From assembly GCA_023079485.1 (NCBI GenBank), contig CM041084.1:124410292-124474291 (forward strand): a stretch of 64,000 nt of DNA, read 5' to 3'. This stretch comes from Archilochus colubris. Taxonomy: Eukaryota > Chordata > Aves > Apodiformes > Trochilidae. Below the pieces are notes generated by a model. That model did not search any database. It was not told the DNA's origin and saw nothing but the letters and a program-made list of their open reading frames with translations. A program made the translations under genes and the position numbers. Each line of letters begins with the position of its first letter. Positions within the stretch are counted from its first letter, which is position 1. Below, in pieces: positions 29,060-40,784 of the stretch.

Positions 29060-30655
29060 GTCCTAAAGGGATGAGTCAGGGGCTCCTGAGTTAAGAGGAG
29101 CAACAGGGAAACACCAGAGGAATAACCTCAAAGGAATGCCAGCCACTCCAGTCAGTGTCAGCTTCACCGAGGCCTCAATTTAAATGTCTCTATACAAACA
29201 CACAAAGCAGAGAAATAAGAGAAGCTGGAAATGTGTGTGTGCCTGCAGAGCTATAGAAACTGTGATCTTATTTGCATCATGGAGACATGGTGGGCTGGCT
29301 CTGTGACTGGAATGCTGGAATGGAAAGACACAGGCTCTTTAGGAAGGACAGGCAGGGAGAAAAGAAAGGTATATCAGTCTCTGCATCAATGAGCAGCTGC
29401 TGTGGATGGAGCTCTGTCTGGGGATGGATGAGGAGCTCTTATGGGTCAGGATTAAAGTCAGAGCAGGACAGGGGACATTATAGTGGGGGTCTGCTGTAGG
29501 CCATTCAACCAGGAAGACCAAGGTGATGAGGCCTTTTACAGATATATAGCAGTAGCCTCATGTTCACAAGGCCTGGTCCTCATGGGTGACCACCATGCTG
29601 TCTGTTGGAGAGACAACACGGCAGAGCATAAGCAATCTAGAAAGTTTCTGCAATGTGTTGGTAACTTTCTTTTCCAAGTGATAGAGGAGCCAACAAGGAG
29701 AGGTGTTATGCTAGACCCTGTTCTCATCAGCAAGGAGAGGCTGGTGGGGAATGGGAAGCTCAAGGGAAGCCTTGGCTGGAGTCACCATGAGATGGTGGAG
29801 TTCAAGATCCCCAGGTCAGAGAGGAGGGCACACAGCAGGCTTAGAATCATAGAATCATAGAATTGGCTGGGTTGAAAGGGACCTCAGAGATCATCGAGTC
29901 CAACCCTTGAACCACCGTTGCGGTTGCTAGACCATGGCACTGAGTGCCACATCCAGTCTCTTTTTAAATATCTCCAGGGATGAAGAATCCACCACTTCAG
30001 TGGGCAGCCCATTCCAATGCCGGATCACTCTCTCCATAAAGAAATTCTTTCTAATATCTAACCTAAACTTCCCCTGACACAAGACCATGCCCTCTTGTCT
30101 TGTTGAAAGTTGTTTGGCAAAAGAGACCAACGTCCACCTGGCTACACCCTCCTTTCAGGGAGTTGTAGAGAGCGACGAGGTCTCCCCTGAGCCGCCTCTT
30201 CTTTAGGCTGAACAACCCCAGCTCTCTCGGCCTCTCCTCATAGGGTCTGTGCTCAAGTCCCTTCACCAGCCTGGTTGCCCTCCTTTGGACCTGCTCCAGG
30301 ACCTCGAAATCCTTCCTGAACTGGGGGGCCCAGAACTGGACACAGTACTCAAGGTGTGGCCTCACCAGGGCTGAGTACAGGGGCTTGCTACACTGGACTT
30401 CAGGAGAGTAGATTCTGGCCTCCTCAGGAGCCTGCTTGATAGACTACCATGGGATAAAGCCTTGGAAAAGAGCCCAAGAAAGCTAGTTAATATTCAAGGG
30501 TTACCTCCTCCAAGCTCAGGAATTATGAGTCCCATCAAAGAGGAACTCAGGCAAAAAAATGCAAGGAGGCCTGCATGGATGAACAAGGAGCTCCTGGACA
30601 CACTCAGACATAAAAAGAAACAAGAGCAAGTGTTTTCTTGTGCATAATGAAACAA
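29060..30655 (+). mobile_element. Old CR1 LINE, endonuclease part of ORF2, interrupted
   Basis: Translation on + gives decayed CR1 ORF2: a CLYTNTQS-like start near 29190, an ETWW-like endonuclease motif near 29282, then around 29580-29830 a stretch equivalent to the CR1 region LMGD-H..-CWRDNTA-HKQSR-FL. It resumes at 30387 with [13 protein letters not shown] and ends with ARRPAWMNKELLDTLRHKKK near 30630. Stops and frameshifts make it inactive. The reverse transcriptase and 3' tail are absent. A younger minus-strand CR1 (29842-30383) sits inside it. The left limit is approximate. Confidence 0.85.
29842..30383 (-). mobile_element. Younger CR1 LINE 3' end, nested in an older CR1
   Basis: The minus strand encodes the CR1 ORF2 C-terminus: [33 protein letters not shown], then in another frame [20 protein letters not shown]. 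It ends in the 3' UTR and the ATTCTATGATTCTATGATTCTA tail at 29842-29864. One frameshift near 30090 splits the two parts. It belongs to the same subfamily as 55274-55560. It is bounded on both sides by an older + strand CR1 whose reading continues across it. Confidence 0.9.
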
Positions 30656-30670
30656 GACACTCAAGTAATC

Positions 30671-30694
30671 TTTTTTTTTTTTTTTTTTTTTTTT
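30671..30694. repeat. Poly-T tract
   Basis: 24 T in a row, about 15 bp after the recognisable end of the old CR1 endonuclease fragment. Confidence 0.8.
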
Positions 30695-31199
30695 AAATTC
30701 GTATTAAAAAAACCCTGCTAGCTCATATAAAATGGCTTAAACTCTCACCTTTAGACATGCTGTTGGGTAAGGGCTACTTGACTTCATGGATTATGCATAC
30801 AGTTATTTAAATAGTTCTTTGTAGTAATTTGTTTTGGGTAGTTTATCTGTTATTTTACCACGCCAAACACTTTTTTTTTTTTACAATATTAAAATTTATT
30901 TTGCTATACTCAAAGATGTAGTTCAACACAGAACTTTATTAAACTCAGATTAGTAGATTTTAAAACTTCAGAACAGTGCATGTCCAAACTAATACTAGAC
31001 ACTCCAGGTGGGAGAGGGGAAAGCCATACCTTGCATGACTGTAATGTTCCTTTCCCATAATCTCTACATTTCATTTTACATAGTAGTAAGATGCAAGACA
31101 TCTAGAAGACAAACAATGAGTGCAGTAGCATAATCTCCCACCAGAAATACCCTGTTTTATTACATTTTATTAGGTTTTAGTCTATAGTGTTTAAGTGGA

Positions 31200-31600
31200 A
31201 AGTAATCAATTAGATTAAACTGATTAAGAAAGGGCTTAATCATGTCATATATTCTCTCAGTCCTGATAGAAGTTCATAATCTACAGCATCTCTGAATTTA
31301 TAGCTAAACAAATGCTACTGGTGCTGGAACACACAGATGAAAAATGTTGGTCTGTTGCCCAATGATGTGTGTAAGAACTATAATTGAAACACTGGGTTCA
31401 TTGCCTCTGTCAAGAAAGGTATAGTGATGCAAGGTTAGAAAAATATTTTCCATGTCTACTGACTACAAACACTTTGCTCTAATTTCTGTAGAGAACTTGC
31501 AAAGGGCACATAGTTAAAGCTAAGGAAATGCCCAGTGAGGAACACATAGAAGATGACTGAATAATGAAAATAATTTTACAATCTAATGTGTTTAAGGATG
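31200..31600 (+). repeat. Locus duplication, segment 1, copy A
   Basis: Diverged match to 56400-56830 in the same orientation. The core 31290-31430 contains an identical 22-mer, of which TTTATAGCTAAACAAATG is part (31295-31316). Further islands match after it, such as GTTGCCCAA, GTGTGTAAGA and GAAACACTG. By eye the core is about 75% identical with small indels. No coding potential. Confidence 0.75.
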
Positions 31601-33811
31601 AATAAATACTAATATAACTTTCAGGTTGCTCTGAGTGTTCAAGCTACTCTTTTTTCCACCCAGCAGATTGTAACTCTGCATCAAAAGAAAAAACAGACAA
31701 GTGATGCTGTGCACCAGGCAGACATCCAGAAGCAGTTAGATTTTCCCCCTTCAGTAGAGGTTTCCCTATAACAGGTAGAGGGTTAACATGTAATGCTTGT
31801 GTGGCTGTTATAATGAATAAAAGGTTTTGCAGGAATCATATTATTCATATTTAAAACAGTCTTGTGAGATGGTGAGCAGCAGTGTGTTGTACTCTGCATA
31901 ATTACAGTATTGTGAACACTGGCTGGGAAGTGACACCCACAAGTCCTCAGAGGAAATCAGTGTTAGAGATTGGACTAGATTTAATGGCTTCTCATTTCTT
32001 ATCACATGCCTATCACTACAGTTGTGCTTTTCTGGAGGAAATTGCTTTCTGAATAGCTGGGAAATCTTTGCTATGCTTGGTTATATAAACTGCTAGCATT
32101 GCCTGGCTTGACATTTATTATAGGCATTTCCTGATCTGTCATCATTCACTAGCATATATTTAATCCTCATTTCTCCATTTCAGCCCAGCACAATTCCTAA
32201 AACTAACCAATAATATCTACTAAAGTTTAGAGCAGTTACATTTTGTATGCAGGTTTTGCAGTAGTGAACTGGTGCCTCATTCATGTCCTCAGAGAACACA
32301 CCTCAGTGTGCATCCTGAACAAGATGGTTTCATTGATTTAAACCCTGAGCAAACCAAAAAACATTTCCAAAGTCTAGAATGGCTTCTTGACTAAATAGAA
32401 AGGAAATTGTCTTTAAATCACTAGAACTGAGGACAAGACAGCAACCCAGTAAATGTGAAGAATCAAAGAGAATGATTTGTTTCTTCAACCACTTTTCACA
32501 GTAGAAATTGTGTTCTGCAATGACAGTGATTAGGATCTGTGCTTGTGACAATGTGGAGAGGAGGGTCTGCTCTTAGGAGGGCCAAAGTCTGTAGTTCCAG
32601 GTCACACATGTGGCTACCATTGGCCAGTGTCTGCATGCTCTGGGTCAGCAGCCCCATCCTAGGATAACAAAAGGCACTTCAGTGCTCCATCTTCTTGGGC
32701 TCTTTTTTGTGTTGGTTACAAGCAGTGATCATTGCTATAGTGGCAGAAGCAGCAAATACCAAAGGGCACTCACTGCTCAGTGTCGCTCCTTGCTATGATG
32801 CTGTTACAGCTTCTAAAAACCCATGAAGTGCAGCAGAGTGTAACCATAGTGATTGCCTTTATTGTAAGAATGAAGTAAATTTCCTGGCTAACCTCTAGCT
32901 TATCACATCAAGACCTTTGCTGGTCTTCCTTGCAGACTATCTGGGAAGATGTAGAGTGTTTGTGACAGAAAATACCCTTCTTGTTTAGGAAGAACAATTC
33001 CACATTGATATAAAGGGATTAAAAAAAACCCTCAATTAAAATATCCACAAGGTAAGTATTATCTTGATACTTTTTACTGCTTTTTTAGGTATCAATGAAG
33101 CATCCTTAAAGTCAAGAATCAAGAACGTAGTACAGCAAAGGTTCTGAGTACTCCTCACTTCAAATATACCTGTGTACTTCAACACTATTGTGGGCATATA
33201 ATGTCACTAAAATGACTTTAAGATTTGAATGGCAGAGTATGATGGATCTCAAGTATGTCTAGCACTGATCATCAAAACCATTCATGAAGTCTTGGCATCA
33301 ATTCAGGAGAAAAAAGAGTTGCTTTCTCAGAATAAATAATACAAAACCACACTGGGTAGCCAACACATTTGTAGAGAAAGTTAAAGAAATTTCAAGAAAG
33401 AGGCTGAGGAACAGAAAGACACAGCAGGGTAGGAGTGGAGGGAAAGAAACTAGTGAAATCTTTTGTGCTGGACAGACCTCTGTACTGAGTCATGATAACC
33501 TGTGAGAACAGCATTTCACAGGCAGTTGTACTGCCAGCTTTAAAGAACAGATGTCTTGCAGAATCCACAGCCCAAGCTTGTAAGTGATCATTGTAGAAGA
33601 AGCTGAATACTGCAGGAGCCCAGTATAAATTCATAGAAATGGGATTTATTATGAAGAGGAGAGAATCTGAGGACTTTGTCCCTAAGATGTAACATACTAT
33701 CAACTGCAAAATAATGTTCTTCTCTATTACTCTGTCTTCAGACAGATTTTTAAAGATTACATCTTCATATCACTGCATATCATTCTTTAAGTCTTCTTCT
33801 GTGGGGTGTAT

Positions 33812-33880
33812 TAAACAAAACAAAACAAAACAAAAAAACACAAACCAAAAATAAAAACCTAAAAAACCCCAAACCCCACT
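33812..33880. repeat. AAAAC-type A-rich repeat
   Basis: AAAAC units grading into A/C-rich sequence. Confidence 0.75.
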
Positions 33881-34254
33881 TCTGATACATCAATTTCTTA
33901 AACAGTTCTTCTGAGAAGAACATTAACATTTCCAGACAATATTGTTTCTCAGCTTTTTATTATATTCTTAGGCTTTTTATTACATAGTTTTTCCCTCTCT
34001 TCTGGTAATATCTGCTCTTTGATATATGTTGCTGAAATCTGTGTATTTGACAAGCATGGGGCTCCTTATACTAACCCCTTTTTAGGTTCATACTCCTTAC
34101 ACTTGCTGTAGCACATACAAATGTTTATACTTCCATACATCAAGTTTTCTTTTTATAACTCACAGATGATGCTTTCAAAGGTGTTTTGTAGTCTCAGGGT
34201 GAAATCTTGACTCTAATATTGAAGTGAAAAGAAACATAGCTGGTGAAAGAAATT

Positions 34255-34888
34255 GAATCATAGAATCATTAATGTTGGAAAACATCTTCAAGATCATCAA
34301 GTCCAACATAATCCAACAATCACAACTACTAGACCATATCCTGAAGTGCCACATCTAAATAATTCTTGAACACCTTGAGGGATGGCGACTCTACCACCTC
34401 CCTGGGCAGCCCATTCCAAAGCCTCACCACTCTTTCAGTATTTAAGTTTTTCTTAATATCTAACCTGAACATCCCCTGGCACAACTTAAACCCATTTCGT
34501 CTTGTCCTATTGCTAGTTACCTCGGAGAAGAGACCAACACCAGCCTCTCTACACCCTCCCTTCAGGTAATTGTGGAAAGCAATAAGTTGATCCCCGAGCC
34601 TTCTCTTCTGATTAAATAACCCCAGACCCCTCAGTCACTCCTTGCAGGACATGCCCCCCAAACCCCTTACCAGCCTTGTAGCTCTTCTCTGGACACACTC
34701 CAAGACCTCAATGTCTTTCTGATACTGTGGCATCTGGAACTGTACACAATACCCAAGCTGTGGTCTCACCAGGGCCGAGTACAGAGCACAGTCACTTCCC
34801 TGCTCCTGCTGGACACGCTGGTCCTAATACAGGCCAGGATGCCATTGGCTTTCTTGGCCACCTGGGCACACTGCTGGCTCATGCTCAG
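34255..34888 (-). mobile_element. CR1 LINE 3' portion
   Basis: The minus strand carries the CR1 ORF2 end and 3' UTR, with the tail repeat at 34255-34275 (GAATCATAGAATCAT on +). It continues right to the GCCAAGAAAGCCAATGGCAT-type region. It is more diverged than the copies at 29842 and 55274. It lies between the two duplicated segments at 31.3 and 36.0 kb, and no equivalent copy is present between their partners at 56.5 and 59.7 kb. Confidence 0.9.
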
Positions 34889-35689
34889 AAGTTATACTAT
34901 GTTCTGACCTTGCAAAGTGCTCAAATAGTACAGATTCATAAAGAGTGACTTTCCCAAGGCTTTGGGAGGCAGGCATCTCAAGAGACTTTTGGAAGATGAT
35001 TGAGAGCAGAAATCTCCACAGCCTGTAGAGGGCATATTTCAAGGGCTGGAAACATAATCAGTGATTTTTCTTATAGTTAGTTTTTAGGAGGATGCGTCTC
35101 ACTGGAAAATATGTATTAGGTATTTCTGATTTGCTGCATCACTAGCTATATGACATAAATCTCTTATTGCTCTTATTAACTCCTCCAGCCTCATCTGGTC
35201 TTGTTAGGACTGTTTCCAGGTAGATATTATTGCCAGAGTATGATGCAAGATGAAGGTCACACATAAAACTCTACCTAGTTGTAAAAGAGTTGCCAATCTG
35301 CTGGAATTTCCAAACAGGCACATCCAGAGCTTATAAAAGCAAACAGTATAGGTCAGATTCTCATACTTGGATTATATCAAGTCAGACTGTGCCAGTGTGT
35401 ATAAAAGTAGATAGTTAGCTCAGATTTGGATTTCAGGATGATTGCCACACAAGCAAATCCCTATGGCAAAAAGAGAAGAGTCATATTGCAGCAGAGTTTA
35501 TTAGTTTAGTTTTTCAGGTCTGGAAGATGTATCTTAAACAGGCAGTATATTTTTGTAGTATCAGAGCTATATGTGATATGTAATAAATTAATTTTGTTAT
35601 CGATATTCTTTAAAGTCTATGCCCATTGTAGTAGTTTTCAAGAAGAAAAACTTGTTTACTTTTCAGTTCCTTTTGCTATATCTGAAATT

Positions 35690-36300
35690 TGGCTTATTGT
35701 TTTCATGTTTACTGTGTCACATGGACTAAATATTAAGTCCTGCAAATAGGTTCTGAGCCACAACAGGAAAATGATTGGGATTTTGCAAGTAAGGTCCTGG
35801 AGTCTGAGCTGCAGACTGCTGAGTTATATGCTTTCTGAAACTGAAAGATGCATTGAAAATCTACCTAATGTTTGCCTAAATATGTGCTACATACTGCTTT
35901 TCATCAGATGAAGTAAATGAAGCTGAAGAACTCACTATGTATAAAAGCAACAAAATTGATCTAATATGCTTCTCCTTTTCCTTTGGCAGACTTACAGATC
36001 TGGCTGTCAGTGGGGGTTTCCAGTCATGCCTACAGTGTTTTCCATAGAATGACATCTTGGTGAACTGGCAGGCAGATGACAGTTTGGCTTTTTGGCTATG
36101 GCATGCCACCACAACAGCTTTCAATCAAAACAACTGAGTGACGTGCCTTTCTTACACTGTCTGGCAAGCAATGTGCAATATGTCAAAAAACATTGCTGTC
36201 CCTTTAGTACTGTGTATTATCAGATCCCTTTCTGTTGTGTTGTTTTCTTCCACAAGCTATTAACTATAGCGGAATATATTTTATATTTTATATTTAGACA
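35690..36300 (+). repeat. Locus duplication, segment 2, copy A
   Basis: Diverged match to 59455-60000 in the same orientation. Shared islands include CATGCCTAC followed by TGTTTTCCATAG (36036-36047), AGCAACA-AATT (near 35947) and a CACATGGACT-like island (near 35718). By eye about 70% identical. It ends about 4.4 kb upstream of CA3 exon 1. Confidence 0.75.
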
Positions 36301-39300
36301 GGCCACAAGCATTGAGTAAATGCTTCTGCTCATTTAACAGTGTGTTCTTTGTGGGCACGTTCTGTGCTCCTGTAAAGCCCTTTGCATGAAATCACCCATG
36401 GGATATAGCCCTGAGCATGGCAGAACCTGGAAAGCTTAGCTTCAAGCAGGGGAATTCTTGAATTACACCCTGATGGCAAATCTACTTCTGTGTGTTCCCT
36501 TAGTCAGCCATTCCTACCTGTTACACTGGACCCTGGAGACTTCTGGAAATTGCCATGCTGAGGTGGAGCAACACTTTGGTTGTGCTACTTATGTCAAGGT
36601 AGTGACCAAGTCAGACATGGCTGGCTGACTCTAAAGCTTCTGGAAGTCACTTTTCCATGCATCATTCCATACACATACTTTTTGTGCCCTGGGTAGGGCC
36701 AGGGCTCTGAGCTAATTTCCAGACTCTGTTTATTTCTGTTTTCCTTTCTCAAAAAAGTGACTGTGATTTCACATAAAGTATTTTGGTGAGATGAGCAGGT
36801 TTACGCATTTTGTTTGCATCTCAACTGGAAGCCCAACAGGCAGTGTCCCATAGCTATACCATGTTCATTAGTACTGGTTTTTCTACTTTGATCTTTCATT
36901 GAGGTGACAAATGTATTCATTTGGATGAATAGTACCTTGTTGCTTAGGTATCCAACAAGATAAATGTTTTATTTATTCTGATAACCTTTTGAAGTAAACT
37001 GCTATTACCAATTGCCCAGCTGTGATCCTGTGGCTGGGTATGATTTTCAGACAAGGGCATGTGTGCAACTATTGCACAGGCCCTTTTGGTCTCATTTCAA
37101 CCCACTACATTTCTCTTCAGTTACAAACATGTGATGCATGCACTTGTCTGCTTTACATAAGTGGGTTTATTACCTTAACAGAAAGGCCATTTAACATGAA
37201 GATTGCTGGTTTATATCCACTGGGATTGGATTATACTATTTAGTATTACATTTTTACATATACAGCAGTGATAGGAAGCTGTCTGGCAAACATCTTTCAA
37301 AGCTGAAACATCAGCTATATCACTTTCCATGCTATACCACTTGCTTTTTGCATAAGTCCCAACATTGCATGTGCTGTATTATTGGTTTATTCTAAAAAGG
37401 ATGGTCTCAAAAAGGGCAGTCTGAGAGAAGCCAGAGTTAGTATTTATTCATCCTGCACCTCACCTAGCAATATCCACTTAATGCTCAGATCACTTTTACC
37501 TTTAAGGACAAAATCAGAACACTATGAGTAGATGCATAGCTTTCTCTCTGCAGCTAAAGTCACAGATGATGAGTTTAATAATATTTGTTAGCCCCAGACA
37601 TTAATGACACTGATGCAATCTGTTATTTATTTGTTCCATTTTATTCAGTTCCCCAGTTTCCTTCCTGGATTTCTCAAACCTTATCACCCTGATGAAACAG
37701 ATGTCAACTTGCTACAGCTTACAGTGCTACTGAGTATTATTGCATGCAGATATGTTCCTGAGTTAGTGTGACCAAATTAAAGCATAGAGTAAGGAAGATA
37801 GTCTTTCAATTCCTGCCATTTTGCCTGCTGTCTTCTCACCTACTCACCTGGCTAAACAGCCATGATTTTTAAAAGTATGTAAGAGATGTAGGACAACTTT
37901 TATGAATGGTATCCTTAAAAATATTGTACCTCAGTTCTCCAACTGCACAATGGGAATAATATAATTCCTTTTCAGAAGGTATTGCAAAGATGCTTTCATT
38001 AGTGAGACACTGTGGTACTGTGGGTGAAGGTACTACAGCTGGGTTAGCAGAAGTTTTTCGTGAATGGTATAGGGATTTAGTTGCCTTCTCACTTTTGCTA
38101 TTTCAGATGGCTATTGGCTTTCTAAACATGTTGTAAGTTCAGAAAATAGAAAAAAATCACTGCAATGCAATTGTGAATGCAGTAGGTAACACCACTCTTA
38201 CATGTTTAAAACTGAGGCCTTTTCACAGTTGAAATAGCTTTTTCATAACAGAAGTATTTACTTCCTAGAGAAAGAAATGTTGTGCAAGCTAGATGATGAT
38301 GAATTTCTGAGCCAAAATCAGAAGGATAAAGGCAAAGGTAGGCCCCAAGGGATGCAAAAAATATTTTTATTGTGATTGTCTCTTAATGAAGATAAAGTTA
38401 CTACATATCCCTTTTGCTCTACCTTTGATGATGAAAGCAGCAGGAAAAGAATGCCACCACCACAAATTCAGTGTGACACTGTGACATGGCTCAGTGCCTG
38501 GGGCTGACTCCAAGTACCTACACTGCTGATCCTATCATTTGTCACTTACATGTAAGTCAGTGCCTAGAAGCATCACTTTGCAGAAACTGGCAGAGAGCTG
38601 CTCCTCTGGGTGCAACAGGAACAGCCCTCTGGAAAGCTGAAACACAAACACTTTCCCCATAGGCATGAAGAGAAGATTGTGTAAATGCTCATGCAGAGCA
38701 ATGAATTGAAATGCTAGGGAAAGAACTGACTTGCACCTTTTTCTGTGTAATACAAATCATGTCCCTTACCTCCATATACGGCTCCTATGAACATTCTTTC
38801 TATACATGAAGTTGATTAGAAGTCTCTCTGAGCCATCAATAAACAAGTTCTTTAAAGCTGTTTATACAGACAGAAAATGAACTGCTCCACTTAGAATTTC
38901 ATGAGCTCACAAATGCTTCTCACTAGGATGATTAGGTGGAAACTACTTCAAAAGGATTAATGTCTAAGCTTTATGAAATAAAATTGTAACACGTGTAAAT
39001 TTAACATGCTCACCCCTGCAAAAAATGCGATGTTATTGATTTGATTGATGAAGGAGTAAAAAAAAAAAGGTTTTCTTTAGTTTCTTTTGGAAGTAAAAAT
39101 ATGTAATTTTCCACAACATTGTACCTAAATCACCCCCCAGTATTTTCTTGGTCGAATTTTGCCTGCAGAAGATATGAGGAACTATGTTTTTTGAGGAATA
39201 TTTTGATAATGAACACATTCTCATATCTTAAATGTCTACACAAATATTCTCAGATGTATATTGCTAAGTGAGAGATCTTGTCCTACCTTTTTCTCAAAGG

Positions 39301-39904
39301 CAGGAAGTTTATTTATGACCAAAGTCAGAGGAAGAAGAGTTAACCAAGCAAGTTTAAATAAATCATTCTAGTTACCCTAAACAAAATTCATAGTTAGTCA
39401 TTTATTAGCCAGGTATATGGGTAAGCAAGAAAGGGAACCTTTATCTTGCATCTGGTTTTGAGACATCAAATACAATCAAACTAATCTTAGGATCTGTATA
39501 TTGTAACTTCTCAACCTTCTCCCAGTACCTCACCTATACAAAGGGTTTACAGTCTCTCAAAGCCACAGATTAATTTCCATGCTACTTTCCAGTGCTGACT
39601 GGTACAAGGAGCATTTAAGCAAGTTTGCTGCAACTATGTTGGAAATCTCCATGATTTGAGATGCTTTTTGGCTGAATCCCAAACATTTAGCTTGGGGTAT
39701 TATTTAGCTGAAGGTACGTAGGTTGATGATATATTTAGCTTGAGGTAGATAGAGTTGCGGCACTGACAACATGGGATGACAAAGCCAAGGGAGTCTGCAG
39801 CAGAGCTGGAATTGAAAGAAAAGCTTTGACTATTCAACACAGATGTAGACACAAAGCCAACTGACATAACAATACCTATCACTAATTCTCCATCATCTGA
39901 AAAG

Positions 39905-39998
39905 CAGCTGTTTTGCTGGCCCAAATATCGACTGCTAAGTTGCCTAACATGAAAAATGCATTTGGTTTAAAGCTCCCTGCATGAAGGAGGATCAGCTG
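39905..39998. promoter_or_regulatory. Two CAGCTG E-boxes upstream of CA3
   Basis: CAGCTG occurs at 39905-39910 and 39993-39998, about 0.75-0.85 kb upstream of the CA3 start. Myogenic bHLH factors bind this hexamer, and mammalian CA3 is a muscle gene. The motif is short and common, so function is only a possibility. Confidence 0.25.
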
Positions 39999-40672
39999 GA
40001 CATCAAACCCGAATGTGACGGAATAGCCAGGAACAGCCCCATTTGGAGCTGGCAGAGGTTACTTTTACATAACTGCAGCGGTTTAGCAGGCTATGAGATG
40101 TCCTTTCAAACAGACACAGTTTCTTTCGGAGTTGTATAACGGGACTATTCGAAAGGGCAGTGAATGCGGAGCTCTGCAGCCGGCCTGCCCTGGGAGCTTG
40201 CCCAAAACCCCCCCGGGCATCCTTCACACCCCTGATGCTCCCCGCAGACGGGATAACGATGCCGGCTGGGCCAGGCCGGTCTCGTTCCTTGCCCTCTGTC
40301 CTGCTCCCCACGCGTGTGAGGCAAATGAACTCTCCACACAGCCGCTCCTCCACCCGAGCCGGGCTCCGCATGCCGCTCCCGCCATTCCCGTCGCAGGTTC
40401 AGCCCCGCTCCCTGAGGGTCCTCAGGCCGGGCAGCTCTCCCACTGCCACTCCGGGAGCAGGGCGGGCTGAAGCAAGGAAGTGTCGAGCGGGACGAAAGAT
40501 GCGGCTGAGTCCCGCGGGTATCCCCCTGCTTCTTCCCGGGGTCGGGGGAGAAAACAGCCTCAACCCGCCCCCTCGGCTCCTCATGGCTCCTCACCCCCTA
40601 GTCGCCCCGAGGTCTCCCCCGCCGCCCTTCCCCTCCCCGCCCCTCAGGGGAGGATGCGGAGCCGCGGCGGTC

Positions 40673-40679
40673 TATAAAA
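40673..40679 (+). promoter_or_regulatory. TATA box of CA3
   Basis: TATAAAA stands 75 bp upstream of the CA3 ATG, placing transcription start near 40703-40710 and leaving a 5' UTR of about 40 nt that is G-rich and has no upstream ATG. A Sp1-type GC box lies just upstream. Confidence 0.8.
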
Positions 40680-40747
40680 AGCCCCCCGGGGGAAGGAGGG
40701 AGGGTGGAGGAGGCTACCGAGGAGGGTTGGGGAGGGGTCGAGGCAGC

Positions 40748-40784
40748 ATGGCCCGGGCCGTCTGGGGCTACGACAGCGACAACG
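40748..40784 (+). CDS. CA3: CA3 exon 1 (coding part)
   Basis: Encodes residues 1-12 and the first base of Gly13 ([12 protein letters not shown]). The ATG has A at -3 and G at +4, a strong Kozak context, and is the first ATG after the TATA box at 40673. The donor GTGAGT follows at 40785. The N-terminus is one residue longer than the human protein as I recall it. Confidence 0.95.

Larger units (their letters stand above)
30695..34254. other. Non-coding stretch upstream of CA3
   Basis: Holds duplicated segment 1 copy A (31.2-31.6 kb) and an AAAAC repeat at 33.8 kb. No exon recognised. Confidence 0.55.
34889..40139. other. Proximal upstream region of CA3
   Basis: Holds duplicated segment 2 copy A (35.7-36.3 kb) and two E-boxes near 39.9-40.0 kb. 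It is AT-rich until the CpG island begins. Cis-regulatory DNA of CA3 is expected here but no element can be named with confidence. Confidence 0.5.

Noticed and set aside
40003..40677. Long overlapping open frames on both strands upstream of CA3 (122, 149, 125 and 61 codons)
   Set aside because: They arise from high GC in the CpG island. They overlap each other on both strands and show no domain or conserved motif.
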